Below, in pieces: positions 42,309 to 50,484 of a stretch of DNA of 64,000 nucleotides; position 1 is the stretch's first letter, and every line of letters starts with the position of its first letter. Below the pieces are notes generated by a model. The model worked only from the letters and a program-made list of their open reading frames with translations, was not told where the DNA came from and searched no databases. A program made the translations under genes and the position numbers. Location of the stretch: NCBI RefSeq assembly GCF_014648475.1, contig NZ_BMRE01000025.1:1-64000 (forward strand), given 5' to 3'. The stretch comes from Lentzea flava. Its GTDB lineage: Bacteria; Actinomycetota; Actinomycetes; Mycobacteriales; Pseudonocardiaceae.

Positions 42309-43622
42309 GTGCAGAAGATCCTTGATGCGATTCTGGCCGACGAGCTGGACGCGATCGGTTCCTTGGACGTTCCGGAGAGCTATCGGGGCGTGACAGTGCA
42401 CGCGGACGAGGCCGACATGTTCTCGGGTCTCGAGACGCGGGACAAGGACCCGCGCAAGTCGCTGCACGTCGACGAGGTCGCCACGCCGGAGCTCGGCCCT
42501 GGTGAGGCCCTGGTCGCCGTCATGGCCTCCGCGATCAACTACAACACCGTGTGGACCTCGATCTTCGAGCCGGTGTCCACGTTCGGCTTCCTGAAGAAGC
42601 TGGGCGGCCGCCACGACCTGCCGTACCACGTCGTCGGCTCGGACCTGGCCGGTGTCGTCGTGCGCGTCGGTCCCGGCGTCACCGCGTGGAAGCCGGGCGA
42701 CCGCGTGGTCGCGCACTGCCTGGACGTGCCGCTGGAGGCGCCGGACGGGCACAACGACACGATGCTCGACCCGCAGCAGCGGATCTGGGGCTTCGAGACG
42801 AACTTCGGAGGTCTCGCCGACCTCGCGCTGGTGAAGTCGAACCAGCTGATGCCGATGCCCAAGCACCTCACGTGGGAGGAGGCCGCCTCCCCCGGTCTGG
42901 TCAACTCCACCGCGTACCGGCAGCTGGTGTCGACCAACGGCGCCAACATGAAGCAGGGCGACACGGTCCTGATCTGGGGTGCGTCCGGCGGTCTCGGCTC
43001 GTACGCCACGCAGTTCGCGCTGAACGGCGGCGCCACGCCGATCTGCGTCGTCTCCTCGCCGGAGAAGGCGGAGATCGTCCGGTCCATGGGCGCTGAGCTG
43101 ATCATCGACCGTTCGGCTGAGGGCTACAAGTTCTGGAAGAACGAGCACGAGCAGGACCCGCGCGAGTGGAAGCGGTTCGGCGCGAAGATCCGCGAGCTGA
43201 CCGGCGGCGAGGACCCGGACATCGTGTTCGAGCACCCCGGCCGGGAGACGTTCGGCGCCTCGGTCTTCGTGACGCGCAAGGGCGGCAAGATCGTGACGTG
43301 TGCGTCGACCTCCGGGTACATGCACCAGTACGACAACCGCTACCTGTGGATGAACCTGAAGTCGATCATCTCCTCGCACTTCGCGAACTACCGCGAGGCG
43401 TGGGAGGCGAACCGCTTGATCGCCAAGGGAAAGATCCACCCGACAGTGTCCAAGGTGTACTCGTTGGAGGAAACGGGCCAGGCCGCGCACGACGTGCACC
43501 GCAACGTGCACCAGGGCAAGGTCGGCGTGCTGTGCCTTGCCCCGGAAGAGGGTCTGGGTGTTCTCGATCACGAGATGCGCGAGAAGCACCTCACGGCCAT
43601 CAACCGATTCCGGGGTGTGTGA
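42309..43622 (+). CDS. ccr: Crotonyl-CoA carboxylase/reductase
   Basis: A 437-residue medium-chain reductase of the Ccr family, which makes (2S)-ethylmalonyl-CoA from crotonyl-CoA, CO2 and NADPH. Motifs: ALVAVMASAINYNTVWTSIF, DLAGVVVRVGPGVTAWKPGD, QQRIWGFETNFGGLADLAL (Ccr-specific insert), LIWGASGGLGSYATQFAL (NADPH), IVFEHPGRETFGAS and HRNVHQGKVGVLCLAP. GTG 42309 fits family length. It is the key enzyme of the ethylmalonyl-CoA pathway and of polyketide extender supply. In this window it is surrounded by thiolase, epimerase, MeaB and a hydroxyacyl-CoA dehydrogenase. Confidence 0.95.
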   Translation: MQKILDAILADELDAIGSLDVPESYRGVTVHADEADMFSGLETRDKDPRKSLHVDEVATPELGPGEALVAVMASAINYNTVWTSIFEPVSTFGFLKKLGGRHDLPYHVVGSDLAGVVVRVGPGVTAWKPGDRVVAHCLDVPLEAPDGHNDTMLDPQQRIWGFETNFGGLADLALVKSNQLMPMPKHLTWEEAASPGLVNSTAYRQLVSTNGANMKQGDTVLIWGASGGLGSYATQFALNGGATPICVVSSPEKAEIVRSMGAELIIDRSAEGYKFWKNEHEQDPREWKRFGAKIRELTGGEDPDIVFEHPGRETFGASVFVTRKGGKIVTCASTSGYMHQYDNRYLWMNLKSIISSHFANYREAWEANRLIAKGKIHPTVSKVYSLEETGQAAHDVHRNVHQGKVGVLCLAPEEGLGVLDHEMREKHLTAINRFRGV

Positions 43623-43658
43623 CCTTCCAGGGTTACCCGAACGGGTAGCGTGAGGGGC

Positions 43659-44909
43659 ATGGGCCTCGCCGACGACCGTGACCTCGTCCCACTGGGATCC
43701 GGCTTCGACATCGTCAAGCGCGGTTACGACCGCGCCCAGGTCGAGGATCATCTCGAACGCCTCGACTCGGACCTGCGGCTGCTGGCCGCTGACCGCGATG
43801 CCGCCGTGTCCCAGACGTCCGACCTGGCGCGCCAGCTGGAAGCCGCACGCTCGGAGATCACCGAGCTGCGCAACCAGGTGGAGCGCCTGTCGCTGCCGCC
43901 GACGACGCTGGAGGGGCTCTCCGAGCGCCTCCAGCGCATGCTGCGGCTGGCCCAGGACGAGGCCAACGAGATCAAGGCCCGTGCCGAAGCGGAGGGCGGG
44001 CACATCCGCGCCAAGGCGGAAGCCGACGCGGGTGTGCTCCGCCAGCGCTACGAGAAGCTCATCGCCGAACTCGACGAACGCCGCGCCCAGATGGAGGCCG
44101 AGCACAAGGGCGTCCTGGAGACGGCCCGCGCCGAGGCCGAGAAGATCGTCTCCGAGGCCGAGGCGGCCGCCCGCAAGATCGCCGACGAGTCCGAGGCCCG
44201 CCGAGTGACCGTCGAGGAGGACTTCGAGATCGCGATGGCGGCCCGCCGCAGCGAGGCCATGGCCACCCTCGCCCAGCAGGAGGCCACCTCGAAGGCGGAG
44301 GCGGACCGCCGCCTGCGCGAGGCGGCCGAGGAAGCCGCCCGCGTCCGCGCGGCCATCGCCGCCGAACAGACCTCGTCCAAGGCCGAAGCCGAACGCCGAG
44401 TCCGCGAGGCCACCGAGGAGGCCAACCGCCGCCGCCACGACTCGATCACCGAGGCCACGGCCCGCATCCAGGAGGCCACCGACGAGGCGAACCGCCGCGT
44501 CCGCGAGGCCACCGAGGAAGCCAACCGCCGCACCACCGCCGCCACCCAGCGCGTCGACCAGCTCCGCACCCTCCGCAACCGCCTGTCGCACCAGCTGCAC
44601 AGCGTGCGGACGGCGTTGCAGGAGGTCGTGCCGCTGCTCGACCCGGTGGAGGAGGAGAAGGAGCCGCCGGCAGGGGCGTCGGAGGGGTCGCAGGTGCCCG
44701 CGCAGCAGGCTCCTGCTCAGGCCGCTCCCGCGCAGCAGGCTCCCGCCCAGCAGGCACAGGCTCCCGCGGCTCCTGCTCCTGCCGCTCCCGCTCCGGCACA
44801 GCCCGCGGCACCTCAGGCCAAGCCCGCCGCACCGGCCAAGCCCGCGGAGACGAAGCAGGTCGACGGTCCCACGGCCAAGATCACTCGCCCGCAACCGGCG
44901 AAGAAGTGA
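43659..44909 (+). CDS. FilP/DivIVA-like coiled-coil polarity protein
   Basis: A 416-residue protein. The N-terminal GFDIVKRGYDRAQVEDHLERL is the DivIVA-like/FilP-type entry motif. A coiled coil of about 250 residues follows with the recurring unit EATEEANRR and an Ala/Glu/Arg heptad pattern (QDEANEIKARAEAEGGHIRA). Near the end of the coil, LRNRLSHQLHSVRTALQEVV resembles the FilP C-terminal motif. The last about 90 residues are Pro/Ala/Gln low-complexity. FilP forms cytoskeletal filaments behind growing hyphal tips with DivIVA. ATG 43659 is chosen; GTG 43650 is possible. It follows ccr by 36 bp. Exact orthology (FilP versus Scy) is uncertain. Confidence 0.75.
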   Translation: MGLADDRDLVPLGSGFDIVKRGYDRAQVEDHLERLDSDLRLLAADRDAAVSQTSDLARQLEAARSEITELRNQVERLSLPPTTLEGLSERLQRMLRLAQDEANEIKARAEAEGGHIRAKAEADAGVLRQRYEKLIAELDERRAQMEAEHKGVLETARAEAEKIVSEAEAAARKIADESEARRVTVEEDFEIAMAARRSEAMATLAQQEATSKAEADRRLREAAEEAARVRAAIAAEQTSSKAEAERRVREATEEANRRRHDSITEATARIQEATDEANRRVREATEEANRRTTAATQRVDQLRTLRNRLSHQLHSVRTALQEVVPLLDPVEEEKEPPAGASEGSQVPAQQAPAQAAPAQQAPAQQAQAPAAPAPAAPAPAQPAAPQAKPAAPAKPAETKQVDGPTAKITRPQPAKK

Positions 44910-45435
44910 CCTCGTAGATCGCCGGCATCGGCATCGCGTGGAGGAACTCGATGTCCGCGCGATGTCCTGCCGCGATCAACGCGCGTGACACGAACATCCC
45001 GTGCGATCCCACCAGCACGGTCGCATCCGGGTGCTCCTCGGCCATGCGCGCCAACGCCTTCCCCGCCCGCACGGTCAGCTCGTCGAGGCTTTCGCCGTCC
45101 CCGTGCACCAACCCGGGATTCGCCCAGCTACGGGAGTACTGCTCCACGAAGTCGGCGCTCGGCACCAGCCCCGACCTCCACTCCCGCAACTCCGGCCAGG
45201 TCGTCACCTCGAGCCCCAGCGCCTCCGCGGTCGGCGCGACGGTCTGCACCGCCCGCAGCAGCGGACTCGACAGCACCGCCACCGGCGCGCAACTCACCAG
45301 GCGCGGCACCAGAGCCCGCGCGGACGCCAGACCTTCCGGCTTCAGGGGCCGCTCGTCGTAGTCGGGCACACCGAACCGTGGTGGGACGGACTGTGCATGA
45401 CGCACTAATACGATTCGGGTCGGCATAACACTCAT
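44881..45435 (-). CDS. Histidine phosphatase superfamily (phosphoglycerate mutase-like) protein
   Basis: A 184-residue enzyme with RHG-like motif RIVLVRHAQSVPP, a second catalytic region LREWRSGLVP and HDA-like VLVGSHGMFVSRALI. The fold hydrolyses phosphate esters; the substrate is not predictable. ATG 45435 or 45426 are both plausible, and no clear Shine-Dalgarno separates them. Divergent from the acetyltransferase gene with almost no gap. The last 29 bases overlap the filP-like gene. Confidence 0.8.
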   Translation of the reverse strand: MSVMPTRIVLVRHAQSVPPRFGVPDYDERPLKPEGLASARALVPRLVSCAPVAVLSSPLLRAVQTVAPTAEALGLEVTTWPELREWRSGLVPSADFVEQYSRSWANPGLVHGDGESLDELTVRAGKALARMAEEHPDATVLVGSHGMFVSRALIAAGHRADIEFLHAMPMPAIYEVTSSPVAGE

Positions 45436-45447
45436 CATGGGGGAACG

Positions 45448-45990
45448 ATGTTCGTGAGGTCGTTGGGCGACGGAGCCGAGCTGAGGCCGTTGGAGCCGTG
45501 GCAGGCAGAAGAGTTCTTCGCGCACATGGAGCGCGGGCGGGAGTTCATCGGGCAGCACATCGGGTTCGCGGACGCGGCGAAGGATCTCGACAGCGCGCGG
45601 AACCTCCTGCAGCGCTACGCGGACAAGACGGCGAGCGACACCGGTCGCATCTACGGGATCTGGCTCGACGACAAGCTGGTCGGCGGCGTCATCTTCCGCG
45701 AGATGGACGTGTCGCAGGGCAGGGCCGAGGTCGGGTGCTGGCTGGAACCGGCGGCGACGGGCAAGGGACTGATCACGCGGGCCGCCAGGGTGCTCATCGA
45801 CTGGGCGATTCGCGAGCGGGGCATGCATCGGGTTGAGTGGCTGGTGTCGTCGAAGAACGCGCCCAGCATCGCCGTCGCGCGGCGGCTCGGGCTGACGAGG
45901 GACGGGGTGCTGCGCTCGTACTTCGTGCACCGCGGGGTCCGGCAGGACCTCGAGGTCTGGTCGGTGCTGGCGCCGGAGTGGGAGAGCTGA
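45448..45990 (+). CDS. GNAT N-acetyltransferase (RimJ/RimL-like)
   Basis: A 180-residue acetyltransferase with LRPLEPWQAEEFFAHMERG, GIWLDDKLVGGVIFREMD, EVGCWLEPAATGKGLITRAA (acetyl-CoA pyrophosphate loop) and RVEWLVSSKNAPSIAVARRLG. The pattern fits RimJ/RimL/YdaF-type enzymes that acetylate protein N-termini or small amines. GGGGGAA precedes ATG 45448. The TGA overlaps the ATG of the hydrolase gene (TGATG). Confidence 0.88.
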   Translation: MFVRSLGDGAELRPLEPWQAEEFFAHMERGREFIGQHIGFADAAKDLDSARNLLQRYADKTASDTGRIYGIWLDDKLVGGVIFREMDVSQGRAEVGCWLEPAATGKGLITRAARVLIDWAIRERGMHRVEWLVSSKNAPSIAVARRLGLTRDGVLRSYFVHRGVRQDLEVWSVLAPEWES

Positions 45991-46673
45991 TGGACGATCT
46001 CGTGCTGCTGCACGCCTTTCCGCTCGACGCACGGATGTGGGACGTGCCGGGTGCGCTGACGCCGACCCTTCGCGGGCACGGCGAACCGGACCTCGACACG
46101 CTCGCGAGCCAGGTCATCGCCGAGCTCGGCGACCGGGAGGTCGTGCTCGGCGGGTGCTCGATGGGCGGTTACGTCGCGATGGCCGTGCTCAGGCGCGCGC
46201 CGGAACGCGTGAAAGGTCTCGTCCTCGTCGACACCAAGCACACCGCGGACGCGCCGGAAGCCGTGCGGAACCGGCATGCGATGGCCGATCGGGTCGAGGC
46301 GGAGGGTGTCGGCGAGTGGCTCGCGGAGGCGATGCTGCCGAACCTGCTCAGCCCGAACGCGTCGGCGCAGGCGCGGAAGCTCGTCACGACCATGATCCTC
46401 GAGCAGCGGCCGGAGGACGTGGCGTGGTGGCAGCGGGCGATGGCGAAACGGCCTGATTCCGCTGACGTGCTCGGCAAGGCGGAGATCCCCGCGCTCGTGG
46501 TGACCGGCGAGCTCGACCCGCTCATGCCGCCGGAGATCGGCCGGCAGCTCGCGGAGGTGTTGCCGCGCAGCACGTTCGTCGAGATGGAAGGGGTCGCCCA
46601 CCTGCCACCGGTGGAGCAGCCGGAGCGGTTCGCCGAGCTGGTGGAGCGCTGGCTCACCACCGCCGGGCTGTAG
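45990..46673 (+). CDS. Alpha/beta hydrolase
   Basis: A 227-residue hydrolase with LVLLHAFPLDARMW (oxyanion HG-like region), nucleophile elbow GGCSMGGYVAM (Ser), acid in LVVTGELDPLMPPE and His in MEGVAHLPPVEQPERFA. It is compact, close to the carboxylesterase/lactonase size range. The gene overlaps the acetyltransferase stop, so they are co-translated. Substrate unknown. Confidence 0.85.
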   Translation: MDDLVLLHAFPLDARMWDVPGALTPTLRGHGEPDLDTLASQVIAELGDREVVLGGCSMGGYVAMAVLRRAPERVKGLVLVDTKHTADAPEAVRNRHAMADRVEAEGVGEWLAEAMLPNLLSPNASAQARKLVTTMILEQRPEDVAWWQRAMAKRPDSADVLGKAEIPALVVTGELDPLMPPEIGRQLAEVLPRSTFVEMEGVAHLPPVEQPERFAELVERWLTTAGL

Positions 46674-46947
46674 GACCCCGGCGGCCACGCGAGTCCCAAC
46701 AGCCCTGGTGCCAGTGGCGGCGCTCCTCCACCGAGCCCGACTCCTGCGCAGGCCAGGCGACGACGTGCGGCGTGCCGGGGCGGATCTCGTGGTCGCAGCC
46801 CGGACAGCGATAGGTCTTCTGGGCCTGCGCCCCCGAGATGGCGCGGACCAGCCAGTCGCCGTCCGGGCCCGACTCGGCACGGGCCCAGCCGACACCGCCC
46901 CCGAGCGGCCTGGGGTCTTCGTTCTTGGGCGCGTTACGACGAGGCAC
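46654..46947 (-). CDS. Small zinc-ribbon-like actinobacterial protein
   Basis: A 97-residue basic protein beginning MPRRNAPKNEDPRPLGGG. The central part GDWLVRAISGAQAQKTYRCPG continues into CDHEIRPGTPHVVAW and RRHWHQGCWDSRGRRGP, giving a CxxC plus HWHxxC metal site. I recall this as a widespread, uncharacterised actinobacterial family. GTG 46947 is chosen, with GTG 46953 close by. It is divergent from the FmdB gene and overlaps the hydrolase 3' end by 20 bp. Confidence 0.7.
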   Translation of the reverse strand: MPRRNAPKNEDPRPLGGGVGWARAESGPDGDWLVRAISGAQAQKTYRCPGCDHEIRPGTPHVVAWPAQESGSVEERRHWHQGCWDSRGRRGPTARRW

Positions 46948-46979
46948 GACCACACGGTAACCGCTCGTAGAATCAGGTC

Positions 46980-47183
46980 GTGCCGACCTACGAGTTCCGT
47001 TGCCGAACCTGCGACGACACCTTCGAGCTGCAGCGTCCGATGAGCGAGTCGTCCGCACCGGCGAGCTGCCCCGACGGCCACTCCGACACGGTCAAGCTGC
47101 TGTCCATGGCGGGAATCAGCGGTACGCAGCAGCAGCCGCAGGGCGGGGGCGGGTGTTGCGGCGGAGGCTGCTGCGGATCCTGA
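46980..47183 (+). CDS. FmdB-family zinc-ribbon protein
   Basis: A 67-residue protein with the FmdB opening MPTYEFRCRTCDDTFELQRP and a second metal pair SCPDGH, then a Gly/Cys-rich tail GGGGCCGGGCCGS. The family acts as a putative regulator; function is not defined. GTG 46980. The tail codes on the other strand for the Ala/Pro-rich end of the next gene (68-bp antisense overlap). Confidence 0.85.
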   Translation: MPTYEFRCRTCDDTFELQRPMSESSAPASCPDGHSDTVKLLSMAGISGTQQQPQGGGGCCGGGCCGS

Positions 47184-47517
47184 GCAGGTACAGCAGGCTG
47201 GCGACGAGCAGCACGGCCGCGAGCGGGACGTGCAGCGCCGTGAGGTGGAAGACGCCGGCGTACACCTGACCGGTGATCAACGCCAGGAAGCCGAGCGCGT
47301 ACCAGATCGGCTGGGCCGACCCGCCGCCCGGCCGCCACGCGAGAACCGCGACGACGACGTGGGCGACCGTCACGACCCACAACGTGTACGAGCCGGCGCT
47401 GTGCAGGACGTGACCGGACGGGATGGTCATCATCAGTCCCGCGGTGATCGACTGGACGAAAACAGCTGCTGTCTGCAGGACGACGATCGCGTGCAGGAGC
47501 TTGGTGTGCGTGGCCAT
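47116..47517 (-). CDS. Four-TM membrane protein, unknown
   Basis: A 133-residue integral membrane protein with four helices (HAIVVLQTAAVFVQSITAGL, YTLWVVTVAHVVVAVLAW, IWYALGFLALITGQVYAGVF, HVPLAAVLLVASLLYLL) and an in-frame His pattern (H9, SGHVLHSAG, VFHLTALH) that could bind haem or metal. ATG 47517 is preferred; GTG 47523 is possible. The basic, Ala-rich tail overlaps the FmdB gene. No family recognised. Confidence 0.65.
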   Translation of the reverse strand: MATHTKLLHAIVVLQTAAVFVQSITAGLMMTIPSGHVLHSAGSYTLWVVTVAHVVVAVLAWRPGGGSAQPIWYALGFLALITGQVYAGVFHLTALHVPLAAVLLVASLLYLLRIRSSLRRNTRPRPAAAAAYR

Positions 47518-47559
47518 GACCACCAGACGGCACAGCCGCCCGGAATGTGACAGGCCGGG

Positions 47560-48147
47560 TTAGGAGTTCTCGCGGTCGATCAGCACCTCGGCGACCTTGC
47601 GACCCTGATCGCAGACGGTGCCGAACTTGCCGGACGAGTCGATGACGATGATGCCGAGCCCGCCGCCGTTGTAGGGAACGACCAGCACGCACGAGGGTTC
47701 GACGTCCTGCTCGTTGGACCGGTCGAGGTACGAGACCTTGTGGCCCTTCACGTCCCAGTCGCCGGTCGTGCGCTCGATCTTGATCTGCCTGCCCTCGCGG
47801 AACCGCAGGGAGACACCGACCTCGACGTTGTCGATCTTCGTCGTCCAGCGGCACGACTGGTCGAACGTCGAGTCGTAGTTGATCTGGGTTGGCGGCGTGT
47901 CGGCCTTCGCGCCGGGGTAGGGCAGGTCGGTCCACTTCAGCTTCGCGCACACGCCCTGCACCTCGCCGTCGATCGGCGCGGTCGAGACGTCGGGGTCCTC
48001 GGACGCGCTCGGATCGGTCGAGCTGTCCTTGTCGAACGGGGACGTCACGTCGAGCGGGGCCTGCGCGACCGGAGTGCCCCCGACGGTCGTCCTGGCACAG
48101 CCGGACGCGAGCACGAGGACAGCCAACAGGAGCACCAGTCGCCGCAT
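47560..48147 (-). CDS. DUF3558-type lipoprotein
   Basis: A 195-residue lipoprotein with lipobox LVLASGCART (Cys about residue 17), a Ser/Asp/Pro linker and a DUF3558-like domain containing paired cysteines (VQGVCAKLKW, FDQSCRWTT, EPSCVLVVPY, GTVCDQGRKVAEVL). It is exported and membrane-anchored. The function of the family is unknown. ATG 48147. Confidence 0.78.
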   Translation of the reverse strand: MRRLVLLLAVLVLASGCARTTVGGTPVAQAPLDVTSPFDKDSSTDPSASEDPDVSTAPIDGEVQGVCAKLKWTDLPYPGAKADTPPTQINYDSTFDQSCRWTTKIDNVEVGVSLRFREGRQIKIERTTGDWDVKGHKVSYLDRSNEQDVEPSCVLVVPYNGGGLGIIVIDSSGKFGTVCDQGRKVAEVLIDRENS

Positions 48148-48190
48148 GGCACCACCATGCCAGACGGGACATGGTGCCCCTGTTAGCGGC

Positions 48191-49966
48191 TCACGAGTAG
48201 TCCCGGAATCCCTTGCCGGTCTTGCGCCCGAGGCGACCCGCCGTGACGAGATGTTCGAGCAGCGGCGCCGGCGCGAAACCGGGCTCGCGGAACTCGTTGT
48301 AGAGCGTCCGCTGGATCGCCAGCGACACGTCCAGTCCCACGACGTCCAGCAGCGCGAACGGACCCATCGGCAGACCACAGCCGACCTTCATCGCGTTGTC
48401 GATGTCGTCGGCCTCGGCGTAGTGGGCCTCCAGCATCTTCACCGCGTCGTTGAGGTACGGGAACAGCAACGCGTTGACGATGAAGCCGGCCACGTCACCG
48501 CAGTGCACCGGGTGCTTGCCGAGGTCGAGGCAGATCTTGCGGGCCGTGGCGACCACGTCCGCGCCCGTCGAGATGGTCTCGACGATCTCCACCAGCTTCA
48601 TGACCTGCGCGGGGTTGAAGAAGTGCAGACCGACGACGTCCTCCGGCCTGCTCGTCGCCGCGGCGATCTCGATGACCGGCAACGAGGACGTGGTCGTCGC
48701 GAGCACGGCACCGGGCTTGCACGCCTCGTCGAGCGCCGCGAAGACCTCCTTCTTGATGCCGATCTCCTCGGCCACCGCCTCGACGACGAGGTCGCAGTCC
48801 GCCAGCTCGACGAAGTCGACGGCAGGCGTGATCCTCCCCAGGATCGCGTCCCGGTCACCCTCGGCCAGCTTGCCCTTGGCGACCGCCCGGTCCAGCGACT
48901 TCCGCACCGCGCCGATGGCCGTCTCGGCCTTCTCCAGGCTGCGGGCGCGCAACACCACGTCGTAACCGCGCTTCGCGAACACCTCGGCGATACCCGTCGC
49001 CATGGTGCCGGTACCGATGACGCCGACCCGCTGGATCTCCCGCGTCTGCACCGAACTGTCCACTTCGGACGGCGTCTGCGCGTCCTTGACCACGACCGGC
49101 GAATCGGGCCCGTCGTAGGTGTAGAAGCCGCGCCCGGACTTCCGGCCCAGCAGCCCGGCCGTGATCATCTGCTTGAGCAGCGGCGCCGGAGCGTGCAGCC
49201 GGTTGCGCGACTGGTGGTACATCGTGTCGAGGATTTCGTACGCGGTGTCGAGACCGATGAGGTCCAACAGCGCCAACGGACCCATGGGGTAGCCGCAGCC
49301 GTACCGCATGGCCGCGTCGAGGTCCTCCCGCGTCGCGTACTTGGACTCCAGCATCTTCACCGCGTGGTTGAGGTACGGGAAGAGCAACGCGTTCGCGATG
49401 AAGCCAGCCCTGTCCCCGATCACGACCGGCGACTTGCCCAGCCGCTCGGTGAACGCGACCACATCGGTGATCACATCCGGCTCAGTGACGACCGTGCGCA
49501 CGACCTCGACCAGCTTCAGCACCTGCGTGGGGTTGAAGAAGTGCAGACCGACGACCTTGCCGGGCCTCTTCGTGTGCACACCGATCTCGGTGATCGACAA
49601 GCTCGAGGTGTTCGACGCGATGATCGCCTCGGGCTCCAGTATCCCGTCGAGCTCCTGGAAGATCCGCGCCTTCAGCTCGACGTTCTCCGGCACCGCCTCG
49701 ATCACCAGGTCACACCCGGCGAGGCTGGCGAGATCGAGGCTCGTCGTGACCCGGCCGTGGATCGCCGCCTTCTCGTCCGCGGTGAGCTTCCCGCGCTGCA
49801 CGGCCCGCTGCGTGGAGTGCTCGAGGTGCCCGAGGCCGCGCTCGACACCGGCCGCGTCGACCTCCACCACCCTCACCGTGAGCCCGGTGCGCGCGAGTAC
49901 CTCCACGATGCCCGCGCCCATGGTTCCGAAGCCGACGACTCCGACGGTGTTGATTTCGCGCGCCAC
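48191..49966 (-). CDS. 3-hydroxyacyl-CoA dehydrogenase, tandem double-domain
   Basis: A 591-residue protein made of two complete 3-hydroxybutyryl-CoA dehydrogenase units of about 290 residues. Unit 1 has VGVVGFGTMGAGIVEVLA, EAVPENVELK and VGLHFFNPTQVLKLVEVV. Unit 2 has RVGVIGTGTMATGIAEVFA, EAVAEEIGIKKEVFAALDE and VGLHFFNPAQVMKLVEIV. Each has its C-terminal MGPLALLDLIGLDTAYEI- or MGPFALLDVVGLDVSLAI-type helix. Both halves keep Ser/His/Asn catalytic positions by eye. It would reduce acetoacetyl-CoA to 3-hydroxybutyryl-CoA, the step between the thiolase and Ccr (a crotonase is not in this window). Confidence 0.9.
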   Translation of the reverse strand: MAREINTVGVVGFGTMGAGIVEVLARTGLTVRVVEVDAAGVERGLGHLEHSTQRAVQRGKLTADEKAAIHGRVTTSLDLASLAGCDLVIEAVPENVELKARIFQELDGILEPEAIIASNTSSLSITEIGVHTKRPGKVVGLHFFNPTQVLKLVEVVRTVVTEPDVITDVVAFTERLGKSPVVIGDRAGFIANALLFPYLNHAVKMLESKYATREDLDAAMRYGCGYPMGPLALLDLIGLDTAYEILDTMYHQSRNRLHAPAPLLKQMITAGLLGRKSGRGFYTYDGPDSPVVVKDAQTPSEVDSSVQTREIQRVGVIGTGTMATGIAEVFAKRGYDVVLRARSLEKAETAIGAVRKSLDRAVAKGKLAEGDRDAILGRITPAVDFVELADCDLVVEAVAEEIGIKKEVFAALDEACKPGAVLATTTSSLPVIEIAAATSRPEDVVGLHFFNPAQVMKLVEIVETISTGADVVATARKICLDLGKHPVHCGDVAGFIVNALLFPYLNDAVKMLEAHYAEADDIDNAMKVGCGLPMGPFALLDVVGLDVSLAIQRTLYNEFREPGFAPAPLLEHLVTAGRLGRKTGKGFRDYS

Positions 49967-50101
49967 TGCAGACCTCCCTGCGGGGTAAAGCGTGGGCTAC
50001 CAAGGAGTAACTTGCGGGCGACTATGCCACTCCCAGCGTGGGCGGGCGCCGTGAGCTTCGCCATCAGGATCGAAACAGTTATCGGTCTAGCAAACGCCTA
50101 G

Positions 50102-50484
50102 ATGCGGCTTTGTGCCTGGTGAACCCGTGTGGGGCAGCGGGAAGTTGAGCCATCCGGGTTGCGGCCGGCCCGTTGTCGGGACCGCGCGGGCGTTGCACGG
50201 TCGAGGCCCGCAGCGGTTGGTGCGGCCACGCACGGGGCACGCCGTCGCGCTCGGCGCAGTCACCTTCACACCTGCGGGCGGCACGCGGACACGCCGCAAC
50301 CACAGGCGGCCGACCCGCCACCGCACGGGCCTCGGGACCGTACGAGCGTCAACTCGGCCGAGACCCACAGCCGCCGGTACAACCACGCACAGGACACGCC
50401 GTCGCACTCGGCGCGCCCCCTCACACCTGCGGGCAGGCCGAACAGCCGCACCAACGCCTCGGATGCCCTGCTCCGCCGGGCGGG
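50102..50484. repeat. Gene-free region with imperfect tandem repeat of about 157 bp
   Basis: Open frames here are Arg/Thr/Pro/His-rich and lack start signals, so I call no gene. Two imperfect copies of a unit of about 157 bp are visible. Segment 50207-50281 (CACGCACGGGGCACGCCGTC, then TCACACCTGCGGGC) recurs as 50366-50436 (CACGCACAGGACACGCCGTC, then CTCACACCTGCGGGC). A weaker match extends upstream in each copy (GCGGCCGGCCCG versus GCGGCCGACCCG). It lies between the dehydrogenase promoter and the end of dhaM. Confidence 0.65.

Noticed and set aside
50102..50484. Long open frames on both strands (for example an Arg/Pro/Thr-rich frame running into dhaM)
   Set aside because: High GC makes random frames long; composition is repetitive, no start signal is seen, and the stretch is better explained as an imperfect intergenic repeat.
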